47,758 bases of DNA from Bacteroidales bacterium (GTDB lineage Bacteria > Bacteroidota > Bacteroidia > Bacteroidales > P3). Both the position numbers and the translations under genes were made by a program. Positions 36,279-46,129 of this stretch are shown piece by piece (within the stretch, counting starts at the first letter, position 1; every line of letters begins with the position of its first letter). Under the pieces are notes generated by a model that did not search any database, was not told the DNA's origin, and was given only the letters and a program-made list of their open reading frames with translations. The stretch is from NCBI GenBank assembly GCA_017501495.1, contig JAFVWV010000090.1, positions 1-47,758 on the forward strand, read 5' to 3'.

Positions 36279-38096
36279 ATGCGCCGCACCTGCCCCACCC
36301 TGCTGCTCACAGCCGCCCTCGTCATGGCGGCATGCCAAAAAGAGAACCCGATGCAGCAGTGGGTGGAAGTCAGCACCGAAAGCTACAACACAGCCAAAGT
36401 GGTCCTCGACGGCACCAACGCCACCTGGGCCGACGGCGACGAACTACTCGTCAACGGCACCACCACCGCCATACACCGCCACATCAACGGCCACACATAT
36501 ATCGATGCCTCGGCCGTCAACGCCACGGGCGTCAACCGTGCCCTCTATCCCGCCGACCTGAGTACTTCGGATATAGGCACCGACATCATCAGCGTCAACC
36601 TTCCTGCGCAGTACCGCTACCGCACAGACAACGGCGGCCATCAACTGCTTGCCATTCCTATGGCAGCCCGTAGCGACGGCGCTTCGCCCATGCTTTTCCA
36701 CCATCTCACCGGGGCCCTCGTCTTCAATATCGTCAACCACCTCGACCGCCCACTGACAGTCGACCGCCTGACAGTGCAGAGCGACCGCTACAGCCTCAGC
36801 GGCACCCGCAACATAGATTTCAGCGCCCTCGACGCCACAAGCGACACTACGCCGATACAAGCCGACCGCACAGTCGAACTCATCTTCGACGGCCAGCAGC
36901 TCGCCGCCGGCGACAGCCTGAGTGTCACCGTTCCAATTGCCCCCGTGGGCGCAGACAACCACTTCACCATCAGCGTCAGCGGCCACCACGAAGGCACCCG
37001 CTACAGCTACTCGCGCAGCCAGACTTCCGGCGGTGCCCTCGCACGCAATCAGATGGGCTACGCACGTACAGAGATGAACACAACAGACAATCGGACACAA
37101 ACTGGGGCATTATTCAGATATTCCATAAGAGATGTCGAAAGCTATATCGTGCAATATTATATTTCAACACCCGAAGAATTCAAGCTAATGGCTGAAGCCA
37201 TATCTAACAAATGGTTTTTCAACACAAACCAATACCCATACAATAAAGGCTGCTACAAGATTGAAAACGACATCGACATGTCCGGTCTTGCAATATCACC
37301 AATTACTGAATTTACTGGAGCGGAATTCGACGGAGACTCCAATACCATAAGCAACCTAACCATCAATGGAGCCGATGGCAAATGCGGTCTGTTTGCCACC
37401 ATCGGCAATGCAAGCATCCGCGACATCACTCTGAACAATACAACATTAAACTATACTGGTACCGGAGAACTTCATATCGCGCCTCTCATCTGTGACTTGA
37501 CATCATCAAATACTTTGACCAACTGCAACATCAACAACGTAAAAGTCGCAATATCCAACAGTGTAACCGACATCTACTATGGCGGACTGGTAGCATACTG
37601 CACAGCTTCAGGTGACTTTACAATACAATCATGCACCACCAACCATGCACCATCTTTGTCCACCACAAACTGCACTATATATTGTGGTGGACTTATTGGT
37701 TATGCTACAGCATCAAACAATACAATCATCACCTCATGCCATGTCAATTGCACAAACACAAATATCTCCACAAGTGCCAGAATATATTATGGCGGTTTTA
37801 TCGGCAACTCTGTATCAACAATCAGGATTTCATCCTGCACATGGTCAGGAGAAAACGTATCCCTCAATTGCAATAATTTACGCTTAGGTGGTATAGTAGG
37901 AACTACTGCTGCAAACGCACTATTTAACGATAACTGCACTATAAACGGAACATTTACAACAAACAATCCGTCTACGAAATATACCGGTAAGTATGCCGGA
38001 TATAAAAATAAAGCCGGTTTCACTTTAGACACACCGAACAGCGAAATCAATATCATTGTCGACGGTGTGGCAATAAATGCCAATACCGGCAACTAA
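36279..38096 (+). CDS. Fimbrillin-like lipoprotein, second paralogue
   Basis: The ATG at 36279 gives MRRTCPTLLLTAALVMAACQ, a lipoprotein signal with lipobox VMAAC (Cys19); a GTG two codons earlier is less likely. The product is 605 residues. Residues about 25-265 are fimbrillin-like (TWADGDELLVNG, LLAIPMAARS, LFHHLTGALVFNIVNHL). Residues about 290-600 contain YKIENDIDMSGLAISPI, FDGDSNTISNLTI, GLFATIGNASIRDITLNN and YGGLVAYC, i.e. GLUG/beta-helix-like repeats. Base composition changes sharply near 37080: the first part is GC-rich like its neighbours, the second clearly A/T-rich with different codon use, suggesting a recombined 3' half. It ends the giant-3 operon and converges on the cotransporter gene 12 bases away with no visible terminator between them. 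Confidence 0.82.
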   Translation: MRRTCPTLLLTAALVMAACQKENPMQQWVEVSTESYNTAKVVLDGTNATWADGDELLVNGTTTAIHRHINGHTYIDASAVNATGVNRALYPADLSTSDIGTDIISVNLPAQYRYRTDNGGHQLLAIPMAARSDGASPMLFHHLTGALVFNIVNHLDRPLTVDRLTVQSDRYSLSGTRNIDFSALDATSDTTPIQADRTVELIFDGQQLAAGDSLSVTVPIAPVGADNHFTISVSGHHEGTRYSYSRSQTSGGALARNQMGYARTEMNTTDNRTQTGALFRYSIRDVESYIVQYYISTPEEFKLMAEAISNKWFFNTNQYPYNKGCYKIENDIDMSGLAISPITEFTGAEFDGDSNTISNLTINGADGKCGLFATIGNASIRDITLNNTTLNYTGTGELHIAPLICDLTSSNTLTNCNINNVKVAISNSVTDIYYGGLVAYCTASGDFTIQSCTTNHAPSLSTTNCTIYCGGLIGYATASNNTIITSCHVNCTNTNISTSARIYYGGFIGNSVSTIRISSCTWSGENVSLNCNNLRLGGIVGTTAANALFNDNCTINGTFTTNNPSTKYTGKYAGYKNKAGFTLDTPNSEINIIVDGVAINANTGN

Positions 38097-38108
38097 CTAT
38101 AGCAATCT

Positions 38109-39848
38109 TCAGTCTTCGCTGTGCTTGCGGCTGCCGTCGATGGCTTCACTGACGTTGATTACATAGTCGCCGAGTTTCTCGTATAGAGCGTAGAGGCTGC
38201 TGTAGGCATTGCCGATGGCATAATCATAGACACCGAGTTTCAGCGCATCAAGATGCTGTGCACGCAGGCGGTCGCGGAATTCGTTGATTTCGTGTTCGGC
38301 GGCATAGGCAGCGTCGAGGTCTATATGGTCATAGTCGGCCAAGTTTTTGTTCATCACATCAAGTGCTTTCTGCACTAGCTCGCTCATGTGGGCCAAGTTG
38401 GCGTTGAGGCCTGCGTCGAAGTGCACTGCGTCTTCACGTTTGGTCTTGCGAGTCATAGCTATCTGGTAGATGGCGTCGCCTATCGACTCGAGGTTGTCTA
38501 TGATGCGCAGCATGGAGCTGATGCGCTCTGAGGCGTGTTCTGACACATCACCGCTGCCCACGCGCGTGAGGAACTTTGAAATCTCCATCTCCATGCGGTC
38601 GGTGATATCTTCGTACTTAGAGATGCGGTTCATGACCGATTCAAACTCCTCGTCGCTCCCGGCGGTACGCAGTCCGGGCAGGAAGGTGTACATGCGTAGC
38701 ACGCGCTTTGAAAACTCTGCAATCTCGCTCTTGGCACTCTGGAGGTTGAGCTCGGCGGTGCTGAGCCAGTTGCCCTCGATATACGTGAGGCGGAATTCAT
38801 CGTCGGCGGTATCTTCGGGTTTAGACTTCACCATCCAGTCTACAATCTTAATTATCTGTGGTATGAAGAAAGCCAGAATGATTGTGTTGCCCACATTGAA
38901 GACGGTATGGAAGAGCGATATGGCCAGCGGCACCGACTCGGGGTTATAGGCTGGGTCGGAGGCAGGCATATAGGGGCTGCAGCCGGTCATACTCTCGGCC
39001 ACAGAGGCTATAAAACGCATCAACGGCGAGAAGACGACAAGGGTAATCAGCACGCCCACCACATTGAATACCAGATGGGCACGGGCAGCTTTCTTGCCGG
39101 CGGTATTGGCCACCATGGCAGCCAGATTGGCAGTGATGGTGGTGCCGATATTCTGGCCCATCACAAGAGCCACAGCCACATCGAAACCAATCCAACCGTT
39201 ATAGCACATGACCAGTGTGATGGCCATCATGGCCGCCGAAGCCTGAACCAGGCAGGTCAGTGCGGCACCGATGGCAATAAAGAGCAGGATAGACCAGAAA
39301 CCATACCCGCTCATAGAGCCCAGGGCATGCAGAAAAGCTGGATACTCTTCGAGGTTTGGCATAGCCGACTGCAGAAGTTCCATGCCGATAAGCAGCAGAG
39401 CAAGTCCGATGACCGACTGGCCGATAGACTTCATGCGGTCGCGATGCGAGAAGATGAAGAAGAGGCTCACCGTGGCCAGCAGCATGGGCAGGCTGAAGCC
39501 CTCGGCGTTGCCGCCGAGGCCGAAGAGGGTGATAATCCATGCCGTCACCGTGGTACCGATATTGGCACCCATAATGACCGCCACTGCGCCTGCAAGCGAA
39601 AGGAGACCTGCATTGACGAAACTCACCACCATCACTGTCGTGGCCGACGAGCTTTGGATGGCCGCCGTCACTGCCGTGCCAGTCAAGATACCACTCAGCG
39701 GCTTGCCGGTGATTCGGCTCAGCACAGCCCTCATCTTGGAGCCGGCAATCTTCTGCAGGCCCTCGCTCATCAATTTCATAGCAAAAAGGAAGATAGCCAA
39801 TGCACCGGCTAAATTCAAGAGCATGAATAAGATATCAGTCAATTGCAT
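38109..39848 (-). CDS. Na+/phosphate cotransporter family protein with PhoU-like tail
   Basis: 579 residues. The N-terminal ~340 residues hold two Na_Pi_cotrans repeats. The first has TAAIQSSSATTV (about 62-73) and GANIGTT (94-100); the second has CLVQASAAMMAITL and GQNIGTTITAN. These QSS/QAS and NIGTT motifs line the substrate path in the NptA/YjbB family, which moves phosphate with sodium across the inner membrane. The C-terminal ~200 residues are a helical PhoU-like domain (LRMYTFLPGLRTAG, IIDNLESIGDAIYQIAM) of the type that often regulates or accompanies phosphate transport. Length and order match the family. It is transcribed alone, from a -7 box TAATTTTG on the minus strand (39883-39876), downstream of the large surface protein. 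Confidence 0.92.
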   Translation of the reverse strand: MQLTDILFMLLNLAGALAIFLFAMKLMSEGLQKIAGSKMRAVLSRITGKPLSGILTGTAVTAAIQSSSATTVMVVSFVNAGLLSLAGAVAVIMGANIGTTVTAWIITLFGLGGNAEGFSLPMLLATVSLFFIFSHRDRMKSIGQSVIGLALLLIGMELLQSAMPNLEEYPAFLHALGSMSGYGFWSILLFIAIGAALTCLVQASAAMMAITLVMCYNGWIGFDVAVALVMGQNIGTTITANLAAMVANTAGKKAARAHLVFNVVGVLITLVVFSPLMRFIASVAESMTGCSPYMPASDPAYNPESVPLAISLFHTVFNVGNTIILAFFIPQIIKIVDWMVKSKPEDTADDEFRLTYIEGNWLSTAELNLQSAKSEIAEFSKRVLRMYTFLPGLRTAGSDEEFESVMNRISKYEDITDRMEMEISKFLTRVGSGDVSEHASERISSMLRIIDNLESIGDAIYQIAMTRKTKREDAVHFDAGLNANLAHMSELVQKALDVMNKNLADYDHIDLDAAYAAEHEINEFRDRLRAQHLDALKLGVYDYAIGNAYSSLYALYEKLGDYVINVSEAIDGSRKHSED

Positions 39849-39875
39849 AGTATTGGTATCCTTAGTTTAAGAGAG

Positions 39876-39883
39876 CAAAATTA
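39876..39883 (-). promoter_or_regulatory. -7 promoter box for the Na/Pi cotransporter
   Basis: TAATTTTG on the minus strand matches TAnnTTTG and lies 27 bases before the ATG at 39848, within the 90-base gap after the preceding gene. No clear -33 box. Confidence 0.5.
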
Positions 39884-39938
39884 CGTTTTTTTAACAGCGG
39901 TCGATGTTAAGTTTTTGTTAAGTTTTCATGCCTGACGG

Positions 39939-42900
39939 TCATCGGACGACGAGTTTGCCGACTGAGGTACCCAAGGCCGAGGTGGCGCGAACGAAGCATG
40001 TGCCTCGCGGCAGGGAACTTATGTCTATGCTCTGCGTACCGGCGCCAACGGGTGTGCGCAGCAGCATGCGTCCTTCGACATCGTAGAATGTCAGCATCGC
40101 CGGCGCGTCGGTGGTGACGCCTACGTACGAGCTGGCCGGGTTGGGGCTGAGGCGCAGCTGAGGCTCATTGTGCTGGGCGCTGGCGTCGATGCCCACCGGC
40201 GGCACACCGCCGGCATAGGTCCACACCGACCGCGAGCCATCGTCGCAGACGGTGGCCACGTAGAAGTCGTACATCCGGTCAGGTTCGAGACCTTCGATGC
40301 GGAGCATTGTGGCGTCGGTGGTGTAGGAGCCAATGGCCTCGCCGCGTACAAAATCGCGCAAGCCATATTCGACGCGGTAAGTCTCGGCATTGGCCGAGGG
40401 AGACCATCTGACCACAGCCGCCGTCAGCCCGTCGGCCACAACGCTGGCACCGGTCACCGGCTGGCAGTAGCCTGTGGTGAATTCGATGGTGTCGACCCAG
40501 TCGGAATGCAAGCCATAGGCGAGGCCGCAGAGCGAACGTACGGCGACATGATAGGTCACGTCGGGCACAAGGTCAGTCAGCTCGAAGACACTGTCGGTCA
40601 GCTCGAAGACGGTATCGATACGGAAATTGAAGAGATGGAGCTGCCAGCGGTCTGCGCCGTTGGCATTGAAGCGAATGACGGCCTCGGCCGAGGTGACGTC
40701 GGTGGCGGTCAGGCCGGAGGGCTCGTCGCAGGCTATCTGCAGCGTGCGGACGACACGTGTGCTCCAGTTTGATGTCATGCCGGGGCAGATACGACGCACG
40801 CCGACAATATAGTTGGTCACAGGCTCAAGGCTGTCGAAGGTGAAGAGGCCGCTATTGTCGACCGTCAGCACCTCGCCGCTCCAAATCCATCCTTGGCTGA
40901 TGCTCATCTGACACATGGCGCCGCCGGCATCGTAGGCCATGCCGATATAGTCGGATGACGCCACGACCTCGCCGAGCACAGGCGAAGCACAGGTGGGCAC
41001 CTCGCCCGGACAGATGAGGAAGCGGGCGTCAGAACGCATATAGCTCATGTTGACATCCATCGTGTCGGTAAACGGAACATGGTCGGAATTGTAAAGGAGC
41101 GACACCGGACGTCCGGTATTGTAGCTCCCAAAAGCATGCGCAATGTTGACGTTCCTCGACTCGGCCACGACCGTGAGCAGCAGGTTGCCGACGCCGTCGT
41201 ATTCGTACGGCGCCGAGAAATAGACGGTATGCCAGTCGTTGCCGTCGAAAAGCAGCGGGCCGGCGTATACCAGCACCCGGCCGGAGGTCTGCCATTGGAC
41301 CAGCGTGTCGGCGTAGCAGGGCGCGAGGTAGATGGAGCAATTAACAATCTCCAAAGGCACGGCATCGTTGCAATAGCGCAGGTCTATGCCGGTGATGGTC
41401 GACGGCAGATTGTCGAATTCGGCGGCGGAGAAGAGTTGCTGCGAAGCCGAGAAACGCTTTTCTGCGCTGATGGGTATCGGCGACGTAAAATAGGGCATGG
41501 CCTGGTTGGAGAACGCCGACTGCTCGACAGACTGGGTATTGTCGCACCTCGTGGTGAAGGGCACACGGTCGGAGGCCACCTGCACCTCGCCGCCGCAGTA
41601 CATCTCGACCCATACACGATAGGCGGTCAGCGCGTCGAGATTGCAGATGGTGTAGGACGTCGAGTCGACAAAGAAATCGCCCGCAGGCTGGCCGTCGTCG
41701 GTCTCGATATGGATGGTATACGATGCGTCGACATTGCGCGCCACGTCGACATCCCACTCGATGTCGGCGCTGTAGCTCCAGACGTTGCTCACCCGCACGG
41801 AGTTGATAGAGCCCGAGCAGGTAGGCACCGGTCCGAGCCATACATTGTCGATGCGGACCTCGGTGGCTACCGGCGACTTGATGCGCAGCGCCGGCCAGTG
41901 GCCGGTGCCGGCATAGGATGTGAGGAGCACCTCGTAGGTATGCCACTGGCCGGTGGCCGGGCAGTAGACGGTGTCGAGCGGGAAGAAGGTCAGGTCGTCG
42001 TCGGGCCGTTGCATGATGCCCACCTCTATCGTTGCCTCGGCCAGCGCTGCCGAGCCGAGGGCGTTCAGCGCCTCGAAACGCACCATGAGGTCGTCGACCA
42101 CGTCGACGGCCGGCATCGAGGCATACACCGCGCTGCCGCTGCCGCCAAGGCTGACCGTGAGCGATGGCGAGGCGTCGCCTTCGGCCTGCTGCACGCCATA
42201 GCCGGCGCCGGGGGTCATGAATACCCAGCAGGGCACATCGACGCCCGCTCCGGAAAGCGAGTCGAACGGCTGCTCATAGGGCAGCTCGGTATGCGTCATA
42301 TAGGGGCAATAGGTGCGGAAAGAGGTGCCGACGGGTTGCGACAGCGAGCCGTCATAGCAGATGGCAGCGGCGCTGACGGTATATTCGGAGCCTGATTCGA
42401 GCATGGTGAGGGTTACGATTGTATCGGCCACGTCGACCGAGTCGACAATGCCGTTGTGCGCGGTGTAGAGGCGGTAGAAACCTGCATCCGACGGGTCGTC
42501 GATGTGGACGAAGGCCATGTCGGAGGCCAACGAGTCGACCCATACGCCGAGCGGGTCGTGGCAACGCTGGTGGAAAACAGCAAGGTCGTCGACAAGCGCG
42601 ACCGAATAGGTGGGGGCCTGAATGCGGAATGCCAGACGCATGGTGTCTGACGTAGGCAGCTGGTCGGTGTAGAATATATGCGTCTGGTTGTTGCCTTCGT
42701 CGGGGTAGACGGTGTAGAGCGGCACAAAGCCGCCGAGGGTGTCGTCGACAACGCCTACCTGCAGTATGGTGCTGAGGCTGACGGCCTTGAAGCTGACGCG
42801 CAGCTCGTCGGCCGGCGCACGCAGCAGCGGTGTGGCCACAATTAACGAGTCGCCGACGGCGACATACATATAGAGGCTCTGGCTCTGACGGTACCAACGG

Positions 42901-44579
42901 CTGGTCGCACCGCCGGCATCTGACATCCAGCACGGCTCCTCCTCGTAGTCGTCGCCGTCAAAGGTGTATACATAGGGCAGGTTGACCGAGCCGCACTCAG
43001 TATGGGTCGAACCGATGAAGAGCCAGCGTGCCGAGTCGGCCGGGCAGAGGGCGCGCACCCAGAAGCCATAGGTCGACGAGGGCTCAAGGCCGCCGATGGC
43101 GATGGTGGCATCGTAGGTCATGACCGACATGGAAGCCGAGGCCACATCGAGCGTCTGTCCGTAGCGCACCTCGTAGCCGGCGGGCGTGGCGCTGAAGTCT
43201 TCCCAGACGAGCACCACTGTGTCGGCATAGGCGGTGTCTATGTGGGCATCGGTGGGCGCATGACAGGGACCTGCAGGCAGGAGCGAGATGTCGTCGACCA
43301 GGACAGGGGCTGTGCCTGTCCAGAAGAAGGCTACGCGATAGGCAGAATCCAGACTGACGGCCGACACGGTGTCGGTGTAGAACTCATAGTCGAACCACGG
43401 CTGATGACCCGCCACGTCGACGCTGCTGTTGGCCACCGTCAGCACGGGGAAGAAAGCGCTGTCGGTGTGCTGCATCAAGCCGGCCACGAAGGTGCCGGGG
43501 CCGCCGAAGCTCAAGCGGAACATGACGTGCAGGCGGTCGTCGGCAGGCGCCATCAACGGCGACACGAGGCCCACCGGCGCGTCGTCGCCGTCAGACTGCA
43601 TCAGGTAGACGGCATCTTCGCCAAGCGTGTAGCTGACAACGTGCGGATAGGCGGTCCCGTCGCTGCCATGCCACCTTCCGGCGACACTCCAGCAATAAGG
43701 GTCTTCATCGTCGCGATAGACGTTGAAATTCTCAACCAACGGCAGCTGCATCGCTCCGCAGGCGGTATGGAAATCGAGCACGGCGACATCGGTGGTGTCG
43801 CCCGCACGGCAGACGGCCCGCAGCTCGACGTGCACGTTGGAGTTGGCGTCGAGCCCTGTGAGCAGCAGCTCGTTCGTGTCGTGCTCAAAGGGGTCGGCGC
43901 CGCCTATACGCACAAGCCACAGGCAGCTGTCGGCAGCGGGTTGCCAGACGAGGTGCGCGGCGTTGCTGTCGACCCAATCGAGAGCAAGCCCCTGAGGACT
44001 CATGCACGAAGCGCCGGCATAGGCAGCGAGTCCGTCGACGAAGCATCCCGCACCCGCGACCACACCAAGCATCGGCCGCCATGCGCCGCTGTCGGGCAAG
44101 GCCAGGAGCACAGTGTAGCGACGGTATTGCCCGTCGGCCGGCAGAACCAGGTATTCCTGCACAACGGCGACCGAAAGGGTGTCGGCATCAGGCATCAGAC
44201 CGACAGCGAGCGTGGACGGTGATGCCGCGCTGTCGGGCATCGACGCCGCCCAGAACGAAATCTCCACATAGGCCACCGACGAGTCGACAGCCGGAAGGGC
44301 CACACTGTTGTCGGCCTCGGCGGTGGAGCAGGCTATGCGCAGGGAGCGATGGCCGTCGTGGCTCGACGAGGCCACTGTCGACGGCAGGTCGCAGACACCG
44401 GCCGTGTCGGGCACGGCGCGCAGCCAACACTGCGGGACAGCGCCTACGGCAGTAGACTCAAAATTCTCGAAGTATGGAAGTTGCATGAATGCGCAGCCCG
44501 CATTCTGCGCCTGAAGGGCGCAAGCAGACAATACAAATGCCCAAAAGACGAAAAAAACTCTTACAACAGTGCGTTTCAT
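39939..44579 (-). CDS. T9SS-exported surface protein with choice-of-anchor J and fibronectin III-like domains
   Basis: 1546 residues from the ATG at 44579 (MKRTVVRVFFVFWAFVLSA, cleavage near LQAQ-N); a 14-codon upstream extension would lie outside the signal peptide. Four choice-of-anchor J / cleaved-adhesin-type beta domains start near residues 35, 280, 535 and 766 (LPYFENFES...CW, LPLVENFN...CW, LPYVYTFD...CW, LPYEQPFD...CW). They alternate with fibronectin III-like domains (GLALDWVDSNAAHLVW, ADTVVLVWEDFSATPAGYEV, AAVVRWSPSANAETYRVEY). The last ~75 residues are a T9SS type A sorting domain (LRLSPNPASSYVGV ... LPRGTCFVRA ... GKLVVR). The repertoire is that of Bacteroidota adhesins or protease-associated surface proteins. 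No peptidase or glycosidase catalytic domain is recognisable. Confidence 0.88.
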   Translation of the reverse strand: MKRTVVRVFFVFWAFVLSACALQAQNAGCAFMQLPYFENFESTAVGAVPQCWLRAVPDTAGVCDLPSTVASSSHDGHRSLRIACSTAEADNSVALPAVDSSVAYVEISFWAASMPDSAASPSTLAVGLMPDADTLSVAVVQEYLVLPADGQYRRYTVLLALPDSGAWRPMLGVVAGAGCFVDGLAAYAGASCMSPQGLALDWVDSNAAHLVWQPAADSCLWLVRIGGADPFEHDTNELLLTGLDANSNVHVELRAVCRAGDTTDVAVLDFHTACGAMQLPLVENFNVYRDDEDPYCWSVAGRWHGSDGTAYPHVVSYTLGEDAVYLMQSDGDDAPVGLVSPLMAPADDRLHVMFRLSFGGPGTFVAGLMQHTDSAFFPVLTVANSSVDVAGHQPWFDYEFYTDTVSAVSLDSAYRVAFFWTGTAPVLVDDISLLPAGPCHAPTDAHIDTAYADTVVLVWEDFSATPAGYEVRYGQTLDVASASMSVMTYDATIAIGGLEPSSTYGFWVRALCPADSARWLFIGSTHTECGSVNLPYVYTFDGDDYEEEPCWMSDAGGATSRWYRQSQSLYMYVAVGDSLIVATPLLRAPADELRVSFKAVSLSTILQVGVVDDTLGGFVPLYTVYPDEGNNQTHIFYTDQLPTSDTMRLAFRIQAPTYSVALVDDLAVFHQRCHDPLGVWVDSLASDMAFVHIDDPSDAGFYRLYTAHNGIVDSVDVADTIVTLTMLESGSEYTVSAAAICYDGSLSQPVGTSFRTYCPYMTHTELPYEQPFDSLSGAGVDVPCWVFMTPGAGYGVQQAEGDASPSLTVSLGGSGSAVYASMPAVDVVDDLMVRFEALNALGSAALAEATIEVGIMQRPDDDLTFFPLDTVYCPATGQWHTYEVLLTSYAGTGHWPALRIKSPVATEVRIDNVWLGPVPTCSGSINSVRVSNVWSYSADIEWDVDVARNVDASYTIHIETDDGQPAGDFFVDSTSYTICNLDALTAYRVWVEMYCGGEVQVASDRVPFTTRCDNTQSVEQSAFSNQAMPYFTSPIPISAEKRFSASQQLFSAAEFDNLPSTITGIDLRYCNDAVPLEIVNCSIYLAPCYADTLVQWQTSGRVLVYAGPLLFDGNDWHTVYFSAPYEYDGVGNLLLTVVAESRNVNIAHAFGSYNTGRPVSLLYNSDHVPFTDTMDVNMSYMRSDARFLICPGEVPTCASPVLGEVVASSDYIGMAYDAGGAMCQMSISQGWIWSGEVLTVDNSGLFTFDSLEPVTNYIVGVRRICPGMTSNWSTRVVRTLQIACDEPSGLTATDVTSAEAVIRFNANGADRWQLHLFNFRIDTVFELTDSVFELTDLVPDVTYHVAVRSLCGLAYGLHSDWVDTIEFTTGYCQPVTGASVVADGLTAAVVRWSPSANAETYRVEYGLRDFVRGEAIGSYTTDATMLRIEGLEPDRMYDFYVATVCDDGSRSVWTYAGGVPPVGIDASAQHNEPQLRLSPNPASSYVGVTTDAPAMLTFYDVEGRMLLRTPVGAGTQSIDISSLPRGTCFVRATSALGTSVGKLVVR

Positions 44580-44686
44580 ATTTGCTTTTTTGTGTTTGTT
44601 CAATATCCAAAATGGCGACACAACACATTCAATAACATGATGTTCAGCGTAGTTACGCCGTATCTGTACGCCATATTACCCAACCG

Positions 44687-44718
44687 CAAATATACACAAA
44701 ATTCCAAATATACGCAAA
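44687..44718 (-). promoter_or_regulatory. Promoter of the J-domain surface protein
   Basis: Minus strand: TTTG (44718-44715), 20 bases, TATATTTG (44694-44687). A second TATATTTG (44712-44705) lies 18 bases upstream and could be an alternative box. The transcript leader would be about 100 bases. Confidence 0.65.
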
Positions 44719-44839
44719 ATAATCGCCCGTTCCGACGCGACAGCCGGAGCACGAAACCTTTTTGGCGGATGATTGCGGTGGCATTTTTGATAAACTGCAT
44801 AGGGTGCATCCACGGCCCCTAAGGTGGTCGAAGAGGGCT

Positions 44840-45059
44840 GTTTTGCCGTCCGGAAAGGTGATTTTAACTAAAAATTTGTTAAAAAGCAGGCATTTTCATG
44901 CCATCAGGACCCGTTCCGGGAGCGCATATCAACGATACATCAACGATATATCAACGATATTTCGACGATTGAAATCGTTGAAATATCGTTGATATATCGT
45001 TGATGTATCGTTGATATGCCGAATGGATGGCTTTTCGGACATGGAGCAAAAACGATAAA
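44840..45059 (-). repeat. ~220-bp palindromic element, copy 3 (inverted)
   Basis: The core palindrome GCATATC...GATATGC (44923-45018) has three ATCAACGATA units per arm. The flanks match copy 1 in the opposite orientation: GTTTTGCCGTCCGGAAAGGT and GTTAAAAAGC on the left, GCCGAATGGATGGCTTTT and GCAAAAACGATAA on the right. From its end to thyA (45060-45211) I see no clear promoter box, hairpin or ORF. Confidence 0.85.
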
Positions 45060-45211
45060 TGCACTGCGGCCGATGTGCACACAAAAGCAGGCGGCGCAAG
45101 ATTGCCGACACACGCGCTATAAACTATAAACCAGGCGCGTAGGCAGCACGGGCGAAAATATTTTCAGCGAGCATACAACATTTTCAACTGAGCCGCGTTA
45201 ATGATGCAGAT

Positions 45212-46105
45212 ATGAAACAATACCTCGACTTGCTGCAGCATGTGCTCGACCACGGCACCGAGCGCCAGGACCGCACCGGCACCGGCACGGTGGGTGTCTT
45301 CGGCTACCAGATGCGCTTCGACCTCGGACAGGGCTTTCCTGTGCTGACCACCAAGAAGCTGCACCTGCGCTCCATCATCTACGAGCTGCTGTGGTTTCTG
45401 CGTGGCGACACGAACATCAAGTACCTGAAAGACCACGGTGTTTCGATCTGGGACGAATGGGCCGACGCCGAGGGCAACCTGGGGCCGGTCTACGGCTCGC
45501 AGTGGCGCTCGTGGCCCGACGGCCGCGGCGGCACGATAGACCAGATTGCAGGCGTGGTGAACCAGATAAAGACCAACCCCTACAGCCGCCGCCTGATGGT
45601 GACGGCCTGGAACCCCGCCGAAATTGAGGACATGGCCCTGCCGCCATGCCACTGCCTGTTCCAGTTCTACGTGGAGCCTGCGGCTCCGCAAGTGGATAGT
45701 GGACAGTGTGTAGTGGACAGCAATCGGGAGCAGGTGCTACCCACTACCCACTCAGCACTACCCACTCAGCCTGCCAAGGGCAGGCTTTCCTGCCAGCTCT
45801 ACCAGCGGAGCGCCGACATCTTCCTCGGCGTGCCGTTCAACATAGCGAGCTACGCCCTGCTGACGATGATGATGGCGCAGGTGTGCGGCCTGGAGCCGGG
45901 CGAGTTTGTCCACACCTTCGGCGACGCACACATCTACAAGAACCACCTCGACCAGGTGCACCTGCAGCTCACGCGCGAGCCGCGCCCGCTGCCCACCATG
46001 CGCATCAACCCCGAGGTGAAAGATATATTCGGCTTCCAGTACGAGGACTTCACGCTGGAGAACTACAACCCCTGGCCGCACATCAAAGGAGAGGTCTCGG
46101 TATAA
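45212..46105 (+). CDS. thyA: Thymidylate synthase with a 37-codon in-frame insertion
   Basis: 297 residues, against 264 for the standard ThyA. It makes dTMP from dUMP using methylenetetrahydrofolate. All core motifs are intact: [51 protein letters not shown], the catalytic cysteine in [38 protein letters not shown], and [22 protein letters not shown]. Between FQFYV and LSCQLYQRS, where other ThyAs have about four residues, 37 residues encoded by repeat-like DNA (45674-45784) are inserted without breaking the frame. The site is a surface hairpin turn after the catalytic strand, so the enzyme may tolerate it. First gene of a run with manC and asnS (gaps of 24 and 12 bases). Confidence 0.95.
   Translation: MKQYLDLLQHVLDHGTERQDRTGTGTVGVFGYQMRFDLGQGFPVLTTKKLHLRSIIYELLWFLRGDTNIKYLKDHGVSIWDEWADAEGNLGPVYGSQWRSWPDGRGGTIDQIAGVVNQIKTNPYSRRLMVTAWNPAEIEDMALPPCHCLFQFYVEPAAPQVDSGQCVVDSNREQVLPTTHSALPTQPAKGRLSCQLYQRSADIFLGVPFNIASYALLTMMMAQVCGLEPGEFVHTFGDAHIYKNHLDQVHLQLTREPRPLPTMRINPEVKDIFGFQYEDFTLENYNPWPHIKGEVSV
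45674..45784 (+). repeat. Palindromic-type insertion inside thyA
   Basis: 111 bases. The left half is AGTGGATAGTGGACAGTG plus GTAGTGGACAG; the right half is CTACCCACTACCCACTCAG plus CACTACCCACTCAG. The halves are imperfect reverse complements, and each is itself repetitive. The composition is unlike the rest of thyA. It looks like an intergenic palindromic repeat captured in frame. Confidence 0.75.
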
Positions 46106-46129
46106 GAAAACAAACAACCGTTGGCGCCG

